Assembly: GCA_012729635.1 (NCBI GenBank)
Contig: JAAYCT010000008.1
Coordinates: 62,001-126,000 of the forward strand
DNA length: 64,000 bases
Source of the DNA: Clostridiaceae bacterium
Lineage (GTDB): Bacteria; Bacillota; Clostridia; Saccharofermentanales; Saccharofermentanaceae
Direction of reading: 5' to 3'
The notes under the pieces are model-generated. The model made no database searches. It worked only from the letters and a program-made list of their open reading frames with translations, and had not been told where the DNA came from. The position numbers and the translations under genes were made by a program. Positions 28,258 to 37,406 of the stretch are shown one piece after another; position 1 is the first letter of the stretch, and each line of letters opens with the position of its first letter.

Positions 28258-29481
28258 TTACAGAAAGTACGTTCCGGGAAGATCGCAGATCTTTCGGGTA
28301 TCGAAAACCACTTTCCCCGAAAGACGATGCATATTCTCACGAATATGGCTGTGTCCGACCATAATGACGACCATATCGACGTCCTCCAAAAACGCATCAA
28401 AATCGTGATACTGGCCGTCGACAATATCGCGGCTGACCCACGGATCGAAAATCTTCAGCGGCTGTCCGCAGAGATTCCGGTCCCTTACATGATTGATCTG
28501 AAGCGTCGGGCTCTCGCGCACGTCGTCGACATTCTCCTTATACGTAAGCCCGTAGAATCCGACCCTCGATACATCGGTAATCCCTTCTTCTCTCATGATT
28601 TCACGCGTCCGGGAAAGAACGAATTCCGGCATACTGTCATTGATGTTTCGAGCGGTGAGGATGATATTCGCCAAACCCGGATAATCACCCACAAGAAACC
28701 ACGGATCCACCGAGATGCAATGTCCGCCGACACCCGGACCCGGTTGAAGGATGCGGACGCGGGGATGCTTGTTTGCGATCCGGATAATCTCGTAGACATC
28801 CATCGAATCACTCCGGCAGATCTTGGCGAGCTCGTTGGCAAACGCGATATTGATGTCGCGGAACGTATTCTCGACGACCTTGGTCATTTCTGCGGTCCGA
28901 ATATCCGTCACCACGATTTCGCCTTGGCAGAACGCCTCGTACAGCGTCCGGATCCTTTGGCCGACCGACGCGTCGTCCGCGCCGACGGTCCGTGCGTTAT
29001 GAAGCAGCTCGTACACCATATTGCCGGGAATGATTCGCTCCGGTGCGTGAACGAGGTGGACGTCGACGCCCTCTTTTAGGCCCTTTTCCCGTACGATCGG
29101 CCGGACGAACCGATCGATCGTACCCGGCGAAACCGTCGACTCGATAACGATCACCGCGCCCTTCGGACAGACCTCCAGGACACGGGCGACCGCGGCCGTT
29201 ACAAAGCACGGATCGATCTTTTTGCTCTCCGTATCATACGGAGTCGGCACCGCGATGATATAGGTATCCGTCTCCCGGTATTCGGTGGAAAACTCGATTC
29301 CTCCCCGGATTGCGGATTCCAGAAGCGCACTCATTCCCTCTTCCTCAAAGGTGATGCGTCCCTCCCGAAGTTCCGCGACCAGCATCTCGTTGATATCCGT
29401 TCCGACGACCTGCACGCCGTGGGACGCAAACATCAGTGCCGTCGGCAATCCGATATACCCGAGACCGATAATGTTAATCAT
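28258..29481 (-). CDS. wecC: UDP-N-acetyl-mannosamine/glucosamine 6-dehydrogenase (WecC-like)
   Basis: 407-aa UDP-sugar 6-dehydrogenase, oxidising C6 of a UDP-HexNAc to a uronic acid with two NAD+. N-terminal IGLGYIGLPTALMFA, central VIESTVSPGTIDRFV and HAPERIIPG, catalytic Cys in GVGGHCISVDPWFLV, and a C-terminal domain with YKENVDDVRESPT. The GGHCISVDPWF form matches the WecC/UDP-ManNAc group rather than UDP-glucose dehydrogenases, but WbpA-type UDP-GlcNAc dehydrogenase is possible. The UDP-ManNAc supply is not obvious, because the only 2-epimerase nearby appears to belong to the FucNAc pathway. Overlaps the sugar transferase gene by 4 nt. Confidence 0.8.
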   Translation of the reverse strand: MINIIGLGYIGLPTALMFASHGVQVVGTDINEMLVAELREGRITFEEEGMSALLESAIRGGIEFSTEYRETDTYIIAVPTPYDTESKKIDPCFVTAAVARVLEVCPKGAVIVIESTVSPGTIDRFVRPIVREKGLKEGVDVHLVHAPERIIPGNMVYELLHNARTVGADDASVGQRIRTLYEAFCQGEIVVTDIRTAEMTKVVENTFRDINIAFANELAKICRSDSMDVYEIIRIANKHPRVRILQPGPGVGGHCISVDPWFLVGDYPGLANIILTARNINDSMPEFVLSRTREIMREEGITDVSRVGFYGLTYKENVDDVRESPTLQINHVRDRNLCGQPLKIFDPWVSRDIVDGQYHDFDAFLEDVDMVVIMVGHSHIRENMHRLSGKVVFDTRKICDLPGTYFL

Positions 29482-30191
29482 ACCTTTTCCTCCGGATTCT
29501 TATTATTCGCGGCCGTGTTTGCGTTGCGCCGCTTTTTTGAATCGTTTGAACCGCCCGACGGATGGTCGACCGCCGGATTTTCCGGGTCGCCCGAACGGCC
29601 GGTACCGCCCTCCTTGACGCCCTTCGCGCGAAAAACCGCAAGAAACGTCCCGAAAAAGCATCGAATATCCATCCGGAGACCGAACCGGCGGACATACTCT
29701 CCGTCCAGCCGCGCCTTTTCCGGGATGGGAAGCTCGTCGCGTCCGTTGATCTGCGCCCACCCGGTCAGCCCGACCGGCACCTCGTTCGCCCCGTACTGAT
29801 CGCGCTCCTCGATCAGATCATACTGATTCCACAGCGCCGGGCGCGGTCCGACCAGGCTCATATCCCCGATCAGAATATTGAAAATCTGCGGGAGCTCGTC
29901 GAGCGATGATTTGCGCAAAAAGCGGCCGACCCGCGTGATCCAGCTCTCCGGATTTTCCAGAAGATGCGTCGGGCGGTCGGCGGGCGTATCCACGCGCATC
30001 GTCCGGAACTTCAAAATATTAAAATACGTTTTACGCATCCCGAATCGTTTCTGACGAAAAAAAATCGGTCCCGGCGAATCCGCCCGGATGGCCAGAAACA
30101 GGATCAGAAACAGGGGAGAAAGTACAATTGTCGCAATCAGTGCAAGCAAAAAATCCGCAACGCGTTTGATGATCCGATATCCTCTGCGCAT
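29478..30191 (-). CDS. Undecaprenyl-phosphate sugar phosphotransferase (priming enzyme)
   Basis: Starts repeat-unit assembly by moving sugar-1-phosphate onto undecaprenyl phosphate. 237 aa, a monotopic phosphoglycosyl transferase: one membrane helix (about 10-33), then [55 protein letters not shown] with the catalytic Asp-Glu pair, and [16 protein letters not shown]. The last about 35 residues form a polar, Gly/Asn-rich tail that is longer than usual. It is the only enzyme of this type I found, although two flippase/polymerase sets are present. Neighbouring CapD and SDR genes suggest the first sugar is a 6-deoxy-HexNAc such as QuiNAc. Confidence 0.93.
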   Translation of the reverse strand: MRRGYRIIKRVADFLLALIATIVLSPLFLILFLAIRADSPGPIFFRQKRFGMRKTYFNILKFRTMRVDTPADRPTHLLENPESWITRVGRFLRKSSLDELPQIFNILIGDMSLVGPRPALWNQYDLIEERDQYGANEVPVGLTGWAQINGRDELPIPEKARLDGEYVRRFGLRMDIRCFFGTFLAVFRAKGVKEGGTGRSGDPENPAVDHPSGGSNDSKKRRNANTAANNKNPEEKV

Positions 30192-30289
30192 ATTTCTCGG
30201 CCTCCGTTTCCGGGCAGTTCTTTCTCATCCGATTCCGCGATCTTTCAAAAAAAGCCAACTCCGGCGCATATCCGAAATCGGAAAAGAAA

Positions 30290-32302
30290 TCATCCTTCTG
30301 TCCCGGTTTCTTTATCCTTATTTTCGGGGTGATAGGTCTTAATCAGAGCGGTAAAACAGGTGCGGACGTCCTCGCCGCTCTCGACCTGCTCCCGAAGCCA
30401 ATCCAGATTCTTACGGGTCGTTTCCGGCGGAGGGCTTTGAACCTTGCCGACATAGATTCCGGGGAAGCCGGACTCGTCCGGTTTCTCCTCATCCAGGAAC
30501 AGCTCCTCGTACAGCTTCTCGCCCGGCCGTAACCCCGAATACTCGATCTTGATATCGATGTCCGGACGGAAGCCGGAAAGACGGATTAAGGTCCGCGCGA
30601 CATCATCGACGCGAACCGGATCGCCCATGTCCAGAATAAAGATTTCCCCGCCCTTGGCGAAGGCACCCGCCTGCAAAACCAGCTTGGCGGCCTCCGGGAT
30701 CGTCATAAAGAATCGGGTAATCTCCTTATCGGTGACGGTTACGGGCCCGCCGGATTCGATCTGTTTCTGAAACAAAGGAATCACGCTCCCGTTCGATCCG
30801 AGCACGTTGCCGAAGCGGACCGCGGCAAATCGCGTTTTCCCGAAGGAGTTCATGTACTGGATGACATTTTCGGCCATTCTTTTCGACGCGCCCATCACGC
30901 TGGTCGGATTGACCGCCTTATCCGTTGAAATCAGGATAAACCGCTTGGCTCCGTGATCCATCGCCGCGCGGGCGGTATTGAGCGTACCGAACACGTTATT
31001 TTTGACCGCCTCGGCCGGGTTGTTCTCCATGAGCGGCACATGCTTGTGCGCGGCCGCGTGAAAAACCACATCGGGCCGGTATTGTCCGAACAGCTCATCC
31101 AGGCGCTTCGTATCGCGAATGGTTCCGATTTCAACCACGTTTTCGACATCCGGGTATTTCCGCCTCAGCTCCTGCGACAGATCGTACGCTCCGTTTTCGT
31201 ACATGTCGAAAATGACCAGCATGGCAGGGTCAAATCGTACAATCTGACGGCACAGCTCGGATCCGATCGATCCGCCGCCGCCGGTCACCAGGACCGTTCG
31301 ACCCAAAATATATTCCCGTATTCCGGTCTCGTCGTATTCACGTTCCGGCCGCGAAAGAAGATCGGCAACATCGATATTCCGCATGCTGCCCGGTTCCTTG
31401 CGATCCATCAGCTCCTGAAGGCTCGGCATCGTTTTGATCGCGCAGGTCGTCTCCGAGCAAAGTCGGATGATTTCCCTCCGGTCCTTCTCATCGACACGCG
31501 GCAGACACAGCACGATGACGTCGATTTTATATTTTTCGGCCAACGTCGGAATATCCTTGCGCGAGCCCCGAATCGGAACGCCGCGAACCAGTCGCCGATG
31601 CTTATTCTTGTCGTCGTCGACCGCAACGATTGCGCGCATCCGAAGGACCGGCTGTTCGCTCATCTGTCGAATCGCCGCGGAGCCCATCTCGCCCGCGCCG
31701 ACAATCATCGCCCGGAGCCACTGCTCCGAACCCATCATGCCGCCCTGAATCCTTCTCCAGAAGCGATAGGCGACGCGCGAGAAGCCCGTGAGCATGATGA
31801 CCAGTACACAGCCGAAGAAGGAGGCGGTACCGCCCAGGGACGGCAATCCGCTGTAGTTCTGGATTGCCTCGGAAAGCAAAAAACCGAAAACCGCCGCAAG
31901 GACGGACGCGGTGCCGACCCGGGCGAGCTCATCGATCCCGGCCGTTTTCCAAAGCGTCCGGTACAGCGAGAAAAGAATGAAAAACAAAAAATACACCGCG
32001 ACCTGGATGCATATCGTTCGGAGGTACGCCGGGAACAGATCGGCATCGTACCGCAGGCCGAGGCGATTCAACAATGTAAACAGGTGCGCCAGAAAAAAGC
32101 TTGCGATATCCAGAATCACCTGAAGCGCAATGACAAAGCCGCTCCGGAAGAAACCGGTCTTCTTTCCCCCGTTCAACGCCCCGGAGCCATTCGAAGATAA
32201 TTGATCATCCCTCACGCTCAAAAAAGAATCCTCATTTCCACACAACCATTCCTTCCGGCTGATCGGGGGTATCCGGCGACACCCGCTGTCCGCAAATTTC
32301 AA
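30290..32302 (-). CDS. CapD/WbpM-like membrane UDP-GlcNAc 4,6-dehydratase
   Basis: 670 aa: four membrane spans (about 50-175), a nucleotide-binding domain with VGAGEMGSAAIR near 195, and a C-terminal SDR with LVTGGGGSIGSELCRQI (about 312-328). The catalytic region is ISTDKAVNPTSVMGASKRMAE; the usual Tyr is Met, the Ser/Thr-Met-Lys triad known for WbpM and CapD-type dehydratases. It makes UDP-4-keto-6-deoxy-GlcNAc, probably passed to the downstream SDR. The start is a TTG (32302) with AAAAGGA five bases upstream, better than any later candidate. The 258 bp before it are AT-rich with TATTAT/TATGAT -10-like boxes and no clear -35. First gene of an operon with the priming transferase and wecC. 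Confidence 0.9.
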   Translation of the reverse strand: MKFADSGCRRIPPISRKEWLCGNEDSFLSVRDDQLSSNGSGALNGGKKTGFFRSGFVIALQVILDIASFFLAHLFTLLNRLGLRYDADLFPAYLRTICIQVAVYFLFFILFSLYRTLWKTAGIDELARVGTASVLAAVFGFLLSEAIQNYSGLPSLGGTASFFGCVLVIMLTGFSRVAYRFWRRIQGGMMGSEQWLRAMIVGAGEMGSAAIRQMSEQPVLRMRAIVAVDDDKNKHRRLVRGVPIRGSRKDIPTLAEKYKIDVIVLCLPRVDEKDRREIIRLCSETTCAIKTMPSLQELMDRKEPGSMRNIDVADLLSRPEREYDETGIREYILGRTVLVTGGGGSIGSELCRQIVRFDPAMLVIFDMYENGAYDLSQELRRKYPDVENVVEIGTIRDTKRLDELFGQYRPDVVFHAAAHKHVPLMENNPAEAVKNNVFGTLNTARAAMDHGAKRFILISTDKAVNPTSVMGASKRMAENVIQYMNSFGKTRFAAVRFGNVLGSNGSVIPLFQKQIESGGPVTVTDKEITRFFMTIPEAAKLVLQAGAFAKGGEIFILDMGDPVRVDDVARTLIRLSGFRPDIDIKIEYSGLRPGEKLYEELFLDEEKPDESGFPGIYVGKVQSPPPETTRKNLDWLREQVESGEDVRTCFTALIKTYHPENKDKETGTEG

Positions 32303-32560
32303 CGTATTCCTTTTTGTGCGAAAACAGACAGCCTTACCCTAAATCATACTATAATACGAAAATTTTTATAACAAGTGTGCAGAACGTACAGAAGCGTGAC
32401 AGAACGGTTAAGAAATCATAACGAATTTGACGAGAGACCGATCCGAACATAAGCACATCCGTCCAAAGGACAGGAATAATTTGTGCCGAATCGAACGTCT
32501 GTCATTCGTTAAAATATGCTTAGCAGGAACGATGAATCCGGGCAACCTCGCACCTTCGGA

Positions 32561-33706
32561 TCAGTTTCCCTTCTTCCACACGACCCGATCCACGATTCCG
32601 GTATAACTTTGGATAATCCGGACCACCTTACCGCTGACATTCTCATCGAGGTAATCGGGAACGGGGACGCCGTGGTCTCCGCTCGCGTTCATTCGGACCG
32701 CGACATCCACCGCCGTTAAAATCTGCTCCGTCGTGATTCCCGCCAGCACGAAATTCCCCTTATCCAGAGCTTCGGGCCGCTCGGTCGACGTCCGGATGCA
32801 GACTGCCGGAAACGGCGAATGGACCGACAGGAAGAAACTGCTCTCCTCCGGCAATGTCCCGGAATCCGAGACGACCGCGAAGGCATTCATCTGTAAGTTA
32901 TTGTAATCATGGAATCCGAGCGGCTTATTTTGAATCACGCGCCGGTCAAACCGGAACCCGCGCTTCTCGATCATTTTCGCGCTTCTCGGATGACACGAGT
33001 AGAGGATCGGCATGTCATACTTCTCTGCCAAAGCGTTTACAGCATTCATCAGGCTCAGGAAATTCTCCTCCGAGTCGACATTTTCTTCCCGATGTGCGGA
33101 AAGGAGGATATACTTGCCCTTACTCAGGCCGAGCTCGTCCACCACCGCACTTTCGCGGATATTTTTAAGATTCGCGCTCAACACTTCCGCCATCGGGGAC
33201 CCCGTCACGAACGTACGCTCCCGGGCGGTTCCCTCAAAATTCAAATACCGCCGCGCATGCTCACTGTAACAGAGGTTCACGTCGGCAATATGATCGACGA
33301 TCCTTCGGTTGGTCTCCTCCGGCAGGCACTCGTCAAAACAACGATTCCCCGCCTCCATGTGAAAGATCGGGATATGCAGGCGCTTTGCCGAATACGCGGA
33401 CAGACAGGAGTTCGTGTCCCCCAGCACCAGCACGGCATCAGGCTTCCGCTCCACCATCAGCGCGTAGGACTTGGCGATCACATTGCCGACCGTCTCCCCC
33501 AGATCCTTCCCGACGACGTCGAGATAATGATCCGGTGCCCGAAGACCCAATTCCTCGAAAAACACCTGATTCAGCTCATAATCGTAATTTTGACCCGTGT
33601 GGACCAATATTTGATCAAAATAAACGTCGCACTTCCGGATCACGGCGGAAAGCCGTATGATTTCCGGCCGGGTTCCGACAATCGTCATCAGTTTGATTTT
33701 TTTCAT
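32561..33706 (-). CDS. capG: UDP-2-acetamido-2,6-dideoxy-hexose 2-epimerase (CapG/FnlC type)
   Basis: 381 aa of the non-hydrolysing UDP-GlcNAc 2-epimerase family: TIVGTRPEIIRLSAVI, VHTGQNYDYELNQVFF, LGDTNSCLSAYSAKRLHIPIFHMEAGNRCFDECLPEETNRRIVDH, LSAHREENVDSEENF, VSDSGTLPEESSFF. On its own it could be WecB. Its place one base after capF and in the order capE-capF-capG, together with the NRCFDECLPEETNR variant of the catalytic motif, points to the last step of UDP-L-FucNAc synthesis. WecB-like activity to feed wecC cannot be excluded. Confidence 0.85.
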   Translation of the reverse strand: MKKIKLMTIVGTRPEIIRLSAVIRKCDVYFDQILVHTGQNYDYELNQVFFEELGLRAPDHYLDVVGKDLGETVGNVIAKSYALMVERKPDAVLVLGDTNSCLSAYSAKRLHIPIFHMEAGNRCFDECLPEETNRRIVDHIADVNLCYSEHARRYLNFEGTARERTFVTGSPMAEVLSANLKNIRESAVVDELGLSKGKYILLSAHREENVDSEENFLSLMNAVNALAEKYDMPILYSCHPRSAKMIEKRGFRFDRRVIQNKPLGFHDYNNLQMNAFAVVSDSGTLPEESSFFLSVHSPFPAVCIRTSTERPEALDKGNFVLAGITTEQILTAVDVAVRMNASGDHGVPVPDYLDENVSGKVVRIIQSYTGIVDRVVWKKGN

Positions 33707-33707
33707 A

Positions 33708-34853
33708 TCACACCTCTTCGTAGAATGTATCCGGATGATCGGGATCGAAGCATTCGCTCGCCCACATGACCGTAATCATGTCCGTGTCGCCGGTATTGGT
33801 GATATTGTGCGTATAGCCGGTCGGAATATCGACCGCCCGGATCTCGTCGCCGCTGACCGGATACTCAATCACCTCGGTTTCGCCGATCTTCCGGAAACGG
33901 ATCACACCCCGGCCGGAAACGACGATGAATTTCTCGTTCTTCGTATGGTGCCAATGGTTGCCCTTCGTGATCCCGGGCTTACTGATGTTGACCGAGATCT
34001 GTCCGCGCTCGGGCGTCCGGATCATCTCGGTAAAACTTCCTCTTTGATCACAGTTCATCTTTAGTGGATACGCGAACTCCACTTTCGGCAAATAGGAAAG
34101 ATACGTCGCATAGAGCTTTGCCGTGAATGCGTCGGACATCAGCGGGACCGCCCGTTCCTCACGACTTGCGCGGAAGGAATACAATAGTTCGACGATTCCG
34201 CCGAGCTCGATCCGGTGTACAACCGACACCGCACAGAACGGATCCGCACGGTTCTCCTCGCCCTTCAGCGCTCGGATCAGCTCCGCGACGACATCATCGA
34301 TATACACGAGCGTCATCATCACCTTGGGGTCATTCACGGTGATCGGTAAACCCCGCGCGATATTATGGCAGAAGGTCGCGACCGCGGAATTATAATTCGG
34401 CCGGCACCACTTCCCGAACACATTCGGAAACCGGTAAACCAGAACACGCGCCCCGCTCTCCTTTTCGTACTCGAAAAACAAATCCTCCCCGGCCTTCTTG
34501 GATAAGCCGTAGGGATTCTCCCGTTCCGCCTGCGTCGAGGAGGAGAGCATCACCGGGCAACGATTCCCGTGCCGCTTCAGTGTATCCAGAAGCCTCGAGA
34601 CAAAGCCGAAATTGCTCTCGGTAAACTCGGACTCCTCCTTCGGCCGGTTCACGCCCGCCAAATTGAAAACGAAATCCGCCTTTTTACAATACTCATCCAG
34701 AAGGGCCGGATCCGCATCAATGTCATACTCGAAAATATTAAGATCCGCTCCCAAACCCGTTGTTTTATCTTTTTCGTCACGAATGTTTTTCAGGCTCTCG
34801 CATAAATTTTTCCCGACAAAGCCCTTCGCGCCGGTCACCAGAATGTTCATCAT
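33708..34853 (-). CDS. capF: Bifunctional SDR-cupin enzyme CapF (UDP-L-FucNAc pathway)
   Basis: 381 aa with two domains. Residues 1-245 are an SDR reductase (ILVTGAKGFVGKNLCESL, FVFNLAGVNRPKEESEF, NPYGLSKKAGEDLFF). Residues about 250-381 are a cupin that binds zinc in CapF enzymes, with NHWHHTKNEKFIVVSGRGVIRF and IPTGYTHNITNTGDTDMITV. This fusion is diagnostic of CapF/FnlB/WbjC, which epimerises and then reduces the 4-keto-6-deoxy sugar made by CapE. It overlaps capE by 4 nt. Confidence 0.93.
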   Translation of the reverse strand: MMNILVTGAKGFVGKNLCESLKNIRDEKDKTTGLGADLNIFEYDIDADPALLDEYCKKADFVFNLAGVNRPKEESEFTESNFGFVSRLLDTLKRHGNRCPVMLSSSTQAERENPYGLSKKAGEDLFFEYEKESGARVLVYRFPNVFGKWCRPNYNSAVATFCHNIARGLPITVNDPKVMMTLVYIDDVVAELIRALKGEENRADPFCAVSVVHRIELGGIVELLYSFRASREERAVPLMSDAFTAKLYATYLSYLPKVEFAYPLKMNCDQRGSFTEMIRTPERGQISVNISKPGITKGNHWHHTKNEKFIVVSGRGVIRFRKIGETEVIEYPVSGDEIRAVDIPTGYTHNITNTGDTDMITVMWASECFDPDHPDTFYEEV

Positions 34854-35896
34854 CCGCGCTCCGTTTTTTTAAGTTCATCCCGGATATACCGGAGTACCAG
34901 AAGTTTCTCCTTCACCTGTTCGACATCCAGAAGTTCGGTATTGTTCGAGTTAAATTCCCGGAGCATATTACGACCGGGCTGCCCCTGCGTATAGTAGTTA
35001 TCGTAGTTCAAATCGCGCTTATCCGCCGGGACCCGATAGAAATCGCCCATATCGATCGCATTCCCGCATTCCTCATTCGTCAGAAGCGTCTCATAGACCT
35101 TCTCGCCGTGCCGGATCCCGATCGTCTTAATCTCTGTTTTCCCCTCCGGGTCAAACAATTCGCAGACCGCCTTGGCCAGGACCTCAATCGTACACGCCGG
35201 CGCCTTCTGAACCAGAATATCGCCCGCCGCGCCATGCTCGAACGCAAACAAGACCAGATCGACCGCCTCGTCGAGCGACATAATAAACCGCGTCATCGAC
35301 GGATCCGTAACGGTGATCGACTGCCCCTCGCGGATCTGCTGAATCCAAAGCGGAATGACCGAACCCCGGGAGCACATCACATTCCCGTATCGCGTACAGC
35401 AGATCTTCGTCCGCCCTGGATCGACCGTTCTCGACTTCGCGACGATCACCTTCTCCATCATCGCCTTACTGGTACCCATCGCGTTCACCGGATAAGCGGC
35501 CTTATCGGTCGAAAGGCAGATCACCGCCTTCACGCCCGCCCCGATCGCCGCCGTCAGCACATTCTCGGTGCCCAGCACATTGGTCTTCACCGCCTCCAGC
35601 GGAAAAAACTCACATGACGGCACCTGCTTTAAGGCCGCCGCGTGAAAAATATAATCGACCCCGTAGAGCGCATTCTTCACCGACGCGATATCCCGCACAT
35701 CGCCGACATAGAACCTGATCTTATCGGACACCTCCGGCATCCTCGCCTGAAAGTCGTGCCGCATGTCATCCTGCTTCTTCTCGTCTCTCGAAAAGATCCG
35801 GATCTCCTTGATGTCAGTCTTCAGAAAACGGTTCAACACGGCGTTCCCGAAAGAACCCGTACCGCCGGTGATGAGAAGTGATTTTCCGGTAAACAT
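34850..35896 (-). CDS. capE: UDP-GlcNAc 4,6-dehydratase/5-epimerase (CapE/FnlA)
   Basis: 348 aa soluble SDR making UDP-2-acetamido-2,6-dideoxy-L-arabino-hexulose, first step to UDP-L-FucNAc. LLITGGTGSFGNAVLNRFL, FSRDEKKQDDMRHDFQ, HAAALKQVPSCEFFPLEAVKTN, LSTDKAAYPVNAMGTSKAMME (the Ser-Met-Lys triad of this subfamily), RYGNVMCSRGSVIPLW and GIRHGEKVYETLLTNEE. No membrane part, unlike the CapD-type protein at 30-32 kb. GGAG lies 10 bases before the ATG and an extended -10 promoter about 55 bp upstream. A broken piece of a close homologue lies at 37164-37225. Confidence 0.93.
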   Translation of the reverse strand: MFTGKSLLITGGTGSFGNAVLNRFLKTDIKEIRIFSRDEKKQDDMRHDFQARMPEVSDKIRFYVGDVRDIASVKNALYGVDYIFHAAALKQVPSCEFFPLEAVKTNVLGTENVLTAAIGAGVKAVICLSTDKAAYPVNAMGTSKAMMEKVIVAKSRTVDPGRTKICCTRYGNVMCSRGSVIPLWIQQIREGQSITVTDPSMTRFIMSLDEAVDLVLFAFEHGAAGDILVQKAPACTIEVLAKAVCELFDPEGKTEIKTIGIRHGEKVYETLLTNEECGNAIDMGDFYRVPADKRDLNYDNYYTQGQPGRNMLREFNSNNTELLDVEQVKEKLLVLRYIRDELKKTERG

Positions 35897-35951
35897 ATCA
35901 GTATTCTCCTAATTGATAAAAATATATGGCATCATTTTGCTAATGTCTAAC

Positions 35952-35960
35952 ATTATACCA
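35952..35960 (-). promoter_or_regulatory. Extended -10 promoter of capEFG
   Basis: Minus strand TGGTATAAT: TGn plus a perfect TATAAT, in the 87-bp gap between the lipoprotein gene and capE. Confidence 0.6.
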
Positions 35961-35983
35961 TTGGAGATATCGAATTTTCCGAA

Positions 35984-37114
35984 TCACTTTACCTGGATTT
36001 CGTCCTCAAGAAGAATCGATCCGTCCGCCAAAAGGATCTTCACGTAATACGTTCCTTTGGTTAGTTCTTCCGGAATATTGGTATTGATAAGGATCGAATT
36101 TAATTCTTGTCGATCCGTGAAAATCTTTTTTCCGGATATAATGCTCTCGGTTGGATCATCCATAAAAAATTCATACTCAAATACAACTCCGACATGCTCT
36201 TCATTGAAAGTGATAAAATAGACGAGTTTCTTTGAGCCCGCTTTGTAATTTTTCGCCACGTCCATCGTTTCAAAATCAAACCATTCATTCGCGATAATAT
36301 CTTTTTGAAGCGAATCGACCGACTCTTCGACTTGTTCCCCGTATAGTAAATAAATAATCTCATAAATATTCGGAGGCATGATCTCTTCGGATAACCATCG
36401 ACTGGCTACTGCCAGAAAGTTACGCTTTATCTCTTCCTCCGATAAACGCGAAAACGGATCAATGTTTGCCGTACAACGCCTGCAAACGGTAAAAACCTCC
36501 GGAAATTGAGTTAATATCCATGTGTTGTGCTCCGTATTATACGTTAACTCAACGGTGCCACCGGCAGTAATCTCCTTTGAATTCTTTTCGAGTTCATCGA
36601 TCAAATATTCGGATATCGCATCGGCAAAATCCAATAGTGCCTTATCTTTATTTGCCTGGTCCGGGTCGAGGCACCCCAACAACAGAATTCCGGCCACGTA
36701 CAGACGCTGTTCCTCATTGCTGATAATCGCTTCTCCGGCGGCCAGTGGATCCTTATAGGTCATTTCAACATCAATCGAAAACGTTGAATCCGAAACCAAT
36801 TTTCCCTCTCCGAATTTCCATATCATGGAACCATAAATCGCTTCATATAGTTCTTTGCTTCTTGACCATTCCTCATCCAGAAAGTTCTCGCTTGAATACT
36901 TTCCTGCGCTGAGTGTTGAAATCGAATCAAAGTCTGCTTCTTTTAATGCCGTCATCACGGACTCGGCGACGCCTTCGGCAAGCACCCGTCGTTCATCGGT
37001 CGTCTCCGTACTGTCGGCATTCTCCCCGACCTTTGGCGTACAGGAAACCAGAAGCATCATCAAAACAATGATTACAGCCAACGTACGGCAAAAGTTACCG
37101 GAAATCTTACTCAT
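35984..37114 (-). CDS. Lipoprotein of unknown function within the polysaccharide region
   Basis: 376 aa. Signal ends in a clear lipobox LLVSC (Cys25). Two possible ATGs (37120 and 37114) follow GGGAGG; I prefer 37114 with 9-nt spacing. The mature protein is acidic, begins with a short linker, and then alternates helical and strand segments: a first module about 40-230 (EEQRLYVAGILLLGC, VELTYNTEHNTWILTQFPEVFTV), and a last module about 270-376 ending TKGTYYVKILLADGSILLEDEI, which looks like a small beta-sandwich. I do not recognise the family. It sits alone between the FucNAc genes and the AT-rich island, next to gene debris, which suggests an insertion. Confidence 0.65.
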   Translation of the reverse strand: MSKISGNFCRTLAVIIVLMMLLVSCTPKVGENADSTETTDERRVLAEGVAESVMTALKEADFDSISTLSAGKYSSENFLDEEWSRSKELYEAIYGSMIWKFGEGKLVSDSTFSIDVEMTYKDPLAAGEAIISNEEQRLYVAGILLLGCLDPDQANKDKALLDFADAISEYLIDELEKNSKEITAGGTVELTYNTEHNTWILTQFPEVFTVCRRCTANIDPFSRLSEEEIKRNFLAVASRWLSEEIMPPNIYEIIYLLYGEQVEESVDSLQKDIIANEWFDFETMDVAKNYKAGSKKLVYFITFNEEHVGVVFEYEFFMDDPTESIISGKKIFTDRQELNSILINTNIPEELTKGTYYVKILLADGSILLEDEIQVK

Positions 37115-37163
37115 AATCATTTTCCTCCCCATATTTCTGGTTTCCCGTTGTTAAAAAGTATCT

Positions 37164-37321
37164 CTTCACTGACGCGATATCCCGCACGTCCCCGACATAG
37201 AACCGGATTTGTCGGACACCTCCGGCGCTTAGACGATGCCGGACAGCTCCCGTCTAATCTCGGTCAGTCAATTAATGGTAATACTCTCGCCGCTCCCCAG
37301 GTTATATACTCCGGTTTCAAG
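37164..37321 (-). pseudogene. Mosaic relic of two SDR (NDP-sugar epimerase) genes
   Basis: Minus strand 37321-37271 reads in frame as LETGVYNLGSGESITIN, the C-terminal-domain motif of epimerases, then TGA (37270-37268), then LTEIRRELSGIV and another stop (37231-37229). Continuing down, 37225-37164 is nearly identical at DNA level to capE 35737-35674 (codons for PEVSDK...FYVGDVRDIAS) but carries a one-base deletion that shifts frame. Two different epimerase fragments are thus joined and inactivated. No intact gene can be made here; the remaining bases to 37406 show nothing else. Confidence 0.7.
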
Positions 37322-37406
37322 AGCGTGAGTTTGCATAATCGGCACCCGTCCTTACTTGATTTAATTGTCTCCATTGAACACTTGTTCAAAACACCCCAAG
37401 CTCGAC

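Noticed and set aside
30953-32200. Long open frame antisense to the CapD-type gene
   Set aside because: Shadow of the real gene; sequence has no recognisable family and uses rare amino-acid patterns (His/Arg-rich).
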